Shown here in pieces: positions 61,700-64,000 of a DNA stretch of 64,000 nucleotides. How positions within the stretch are numbered: position 1 is the stretch's first letter; every line of letters begins with the position of its first letter. The position numbers and the translations under genes were made by a program. The notes beneath the pieces are model-generated. The model saw nothing but the letters and a program-made list of their open reading frames with translations. It did not search any database and was not told where the DNA came from. This stretch comes from ZC4RG20 sp963782445 (lineage in GTDB: Bacteria > Pseudomonadota > Gammaproteobacteria > Steroidobacterales > Rariloculaceae), in NCBI GenBank assembly GCA_963782445.1, contig CAWAJM010000001.1, forward strand, positions 1,116,001 to 1,180,000, written 5' to 3'.

Positions 61700-62791
61700 A
61701 TGAACGGTAAACTCGCATTGACGACGCTGGCCGGCGCCGTCGCGTTCGCCCTGGCGGCCCACGCAGCGGCCCAATCGACGTATCAGAACGAGTATCACGC
61801 GTACGGGGAGGAGTACGGGCAAACGTCGCCGTACCAGAGCGGCAACCCGCAGGGCGGGCAATACAACGGCAATGGACAAACGAGCGCGCAAAATGGAGCG
61901 GGGCGCGCCTGCCGTTTCGGCTACGGTAATCAGCAGAACACGTACCATCCGCAGCCCCAACAGCGAGGCTACCAGCGTCAGGCTTACACGCCGAGCCGTC
62001 CGGGCGGCGGTCAGCCGATCTATCGGCAGCCCGGCGAGCAGGGTTATCGGAGCAACCACCTCGTTCAGGGTCAGGGCCAACCCGAGGGCCAGCGCCAGCG
62101 CGGCAACGGCTCGAACACGATCTATGGACCCAACGCCGGCTACGCTCAAGGCTACGCGCCCTTCCCCGGGCAGGGCCCGAACGCGGGCGACGGTCGGAAC
62201 GCGAATGACGGTCCCGATACGGGTTACGCTCCGAGCGCCGGCCGCTACGGCCCGAGCCCCGGCTACGGCAACGGTCATGCCGGCAACGGTAACTTCGGTC
62301 CGAACCCGGCCTACCATGGCGGTCTGAATCCCGGGTATGCGGGACCGAGCTCAGGCCATCAAGGTTACTACGGCCCCAACCGAGGCTATGCGCCGGGCAA
62401 CGAATATAGCGGCAACGGAGCGCAGCCGGGCTACGGCTTCGGCCCCCACCGCGGCTACGCACCCCACCAGCCGCCGGCTTCGCAAGGCAACCGGTTCGGG
62501 CCCGGTTCGGGCGCCGCGCCGCAGTATAGGAACGCGAGCCCGAGTCCGAATCCGAACGCACAGCCGAACCAGAGCCCGAATCAGGGCCCAAGCCAGCCGA
62601 GTGTGCAGCAGGGCGGCAGCGCCTTTGCCCAGAATCGAAATCGCTGGGAGTCGGTCCGAGTAATGATGCGCCGCCTGCGGCGGCCCCACGCCGGCCGAAT
62701 GGGGCGGTCGCGGGCGAGCGCGCTCGCGCCGGCATCATCTCACCGGTCCCCGTCAGCCCTCCACTTGCCGTCCCAGGCTTCGACCTCGTAG
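61700..62791 (+). CDS. Exported low-complexity Gly/Tyr/Gln/Asn/Pro-rich protein
   Basis: The 363-aa protein has a good ribosome site (AAGGAGA) and a signal peptide (GAVAFALAAHAAAQS). Residues 26-310 are repetitive and rich in G, Y, N, Q and P, with units such as GYGNGHAGNGNFGPNP and RGYAPGNEYSGNG. Few hydrophobic residues occur, so the chain is probably disordered, adhesive or prone to self-association. After about residue 318 the composition turns Arg/Ser-rich and loses the repeats, which may mark a frameshift near 62645. Its last 52 bp overlap the convergent gene. No family is recognised. Confidence 0.6.
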   Translation: MNGKLALTTLAGAVAFALAAHAAAQSTYQNEYHAYGEEYGQTSPYQSGNPQGGQYNGNGQTSAQNGAGRACRFGYGNQQNTYHPQPQQRGYQRQAYTPSRPGGGQPIYRQPGEQGYRSNHLVQGQGQPEGQRQRGNGSNTIYGPNAGYAQGYAPFPGQGPNAGDGRNANDGPDTGYAPSAGRYGPSPGYGNGHAGNGNFGPNPAYHGGLNPGYAGPSSGHQGYYGPNRGYAPGNEYSGNGAQPGYGFGPHRGYAPHQPPASQGNRFGPGSGAAPQYRNASPSPNPNAQPNQSPNQGPSQPSVQQGGSAFAQNRNRWESVRVMMRRLRRPHAGRMGRSRASALAPASSHRSPSALHLPSQASTS

Positions 62792-64000
62792 TGGTCCGTC
62801 ATGGGGAAACCCGGCGGCCGCGCTTCCTCGAAGCGCCGATCGAACTGCAGCTTCGTTCTGTAACGCGGCTCGGTTGCGGTCAACGAGCCCGCCGTGACAC
62901 TGCCGAAGAGATAGAGCGTCGCCGTGTCGCGGGTGCTGTAGCCGCGGACGATGAACCAGCGGCGCGCGTAAATGGAGGCCTGCACGTGAAGGTCGCCGGG
63001 CCCGGTGATAGAGGATTTCGCAATCTCCACGTCGCGGCCCGCAACGAGACCCAAGTAGTCGTCCGAAACCGCCGTTCTGGGGTCGACCGCGTACGTGATG
63101 TCGCCGTCGATGACGATGTCCCTCGGCGAGAAGACCATGACCTTGCCGTTCACGACGCCTTCGACGTGCAGCTCGACCTTATCGGCGCCGATCAGATAGA
63201 ACGGCGCATTGGGAAGGGTCCGGCGCGTTTTGCCGGCCTGTTCGCGACGCTCGACATTGTCGCCCTTGCCGGTATCGTCGCCGTCGAGATAGTGCCAGCC
63301 GAAGCTCCCATCGGCATAGAAGCGTATGCGGACGTCGCGGTCGAAGCGGCGCATGCGGTGCGCGGCGGCGTCGGCGCTCGGCGAAACCTCGAACCCATGC
63401 GGGAGCAGAATGGGCCGGACATGCGTCTCGAGGCCGCCCGAGAAGATCTCGCGACGCGAGACGAAGCCTTTGGAATACGTCGTGTCAACGTCCTGCGCCG
63501 TCGTGACCTTGCCCGAGAAGTGCGGCTCGACGCCCTCCATTTTCGTCACGTAGATTTCGGAATTGGAATGAAACCGTCCGTCGATGCGGTCGTCGTGGAT
63601 CTGCACGAGCGGGTCCCAGTGGTCGACGAGCTCCGTGAAGCTCGAGAAGGCCATGTGCTTGACCTGCAGCTTCGTCGACAGTGCTTGCCCGTCCTCCTCC
63701 GTGCGCACGGCCACGACGAGGTGATCGACATGCATGCTGTCGCCCTTCTCGAAGCGCGTGATGCGGGCCTCGTAGGCGCGGCCGCGATGGCTCCAGGAGA
63801 GGCTCGAGTCGCTCTTCCCGGTTTCGACGCGCCGCGCCAGCTCGTCGACGTGGCGGAGCAGGTTACGCCGCGCGGATTGGGAGACGGCAACGGTGGCCGG
63901 GGCCGACTCGGCGGTTGCCGCGAGCGCCGGCGCGCCGTAGTCGAGCTGCGGCGGCCCGATGTGCGGATCGACGACCTGCGGGGCCGGGGCCTTCGGCACC
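62740..64000 (-). CDS. DUF4900-like protein, N-terminus outside the window
   Basis: The visible 419 residues are open to the window edge, so the true start is probably beyond 64000. The central part has SNSEIYVTKMEGVEPHFSGKVTTAQDV, then a long repeated-strand region VNGKVMVFSPRDIVIDGDITYAVDP, DYLGLVAGRDVEIAKS and IYARRWFIVRGYSTRDTATLYLFGS. This fits DUF4900, found in proteins related to pilus assembly and polymer-forming bactofilin-like folds. Surface or envelope structure is likely. The assignment is moderate because the N-terminal pilin-like segment is not visible. Confidence 0.6.
   Translation of the reverse strand, partial: VPKAPAPQVVDPHIGPPQLDYGAPALAATAESAPATVAVSQSARRNLLRHVDELARRVETGKSDSSLSWSHRGRAYEARITRFEKGDSMHVDHLVVAVRTEEDGQALSTKLQVKHMAFSSFTELVDHWDPLVQIHDDRIDGRFHSNSEIYVTKMEGVEPHFSGKVTTAQDVDTTYSKGFVSRREIFSGGLETHVRPILLPHGFEVSPSADAAAHRMRRFDRDVRIRFYADGSFGWHYLDGDDTGKGDNVERREQAGKTRRTLPNAPFYLIGADKVELHVEGVVNGKVMVFSPRDIVIDGDITYAVDPRTAVSDDYLGLVAGRDVEIAKSSITGPGDLHVQASIYARRWFIVRGYSTRDTATLYLFGSVTAGSLTATEPRYRTKLQFDRRFEEARPPGFPMTDHYEVEAWDGKWRADGDR

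Overview
The window is GC-rich chromosomal DNA from a Gram-negative bacterium. Evidence includes TonB-dependent receptors, an RND tripartite pump, outer-membrane barrels, a DegP/DegQ-type protease end, Tat-exported proteins and lipoproteins. The mixture of TonB receptors, many 2-oxoglutarate/Fe(II) oxygenases, PQQ dehydrogenase and DUF1592/DUF1552 cytochrome systems suggests a soil or aquatic gammaproteobacterium, perhaps near Steroidobacteraceae/Nevskiales. That placement is inference; no rRNA or universal marker is present.

Layout. 1-16 kb: the end of a DegP/DegQ protease, a decayed phenol-pathway-type porin, two Sel1/prolyl-4-hydroxylase paralogues, a TIGR02466 oxygenase, a PKHD hydroxylase, an unknown 603-aa protein, an MHS-type MFS transporter and two large TonB receptors. 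16-26.6 kb: an aromatic-ring FAD monooxygenase, a cytochrome-PQQ dehydrogenase, and a minus-strand RND efflux operon. 26.8-33.2 kb: cluster A, with a DUF1592 dihaem protein (apparently starting at ATT), a DUF1552 Tat protein, a frameshifted ankyrin protein and a degenerate metallo-beta-lactamase-fold protein. 33.3-38.1 kb: two CrtI-type desaturases and a GH3-type amide synthetase, with a possible 35-codon gene between the desaturases.

38.2-45.85 kb is a chromosomal integron. It has a divergent intI, an attI carrying a short translated leader, six intact attC sites and a seventh one split by an IS1111-type insertion sequence. Cassettes carry GNAT and VOC genes, a lipoprotein, a leaderless higBA pair under a palindromic operator, a second GNAT, a DUF6883/DUF4926 pair and a nucleotidyltransferase; one has no credible gene. 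The non-coding end of the IS contains paired segments matching both sides of the attC target and both ends of the IS. This is the layout expected of a bridge/seekRNA that guides the element into attC sites.

45.9-53 kb: cupin and GyrI-like genes, then cluster B (ankyrin, DUF1592, DUF1552, TetR), a paralogue of cluster A with overlapping genes and an AT-rich nested palindrome in front. 53-61.6 kb: a hybrid histidine kinase, then a TetR gene divergent from a LolA-like / two FtsX permeases / ATPase / outer-membrane barrel operon, probably an envelope trafficking system. The window ends with a Gly/Tyr/Gln/Asn-rich exported protein and a partial DUF4900-like gene.
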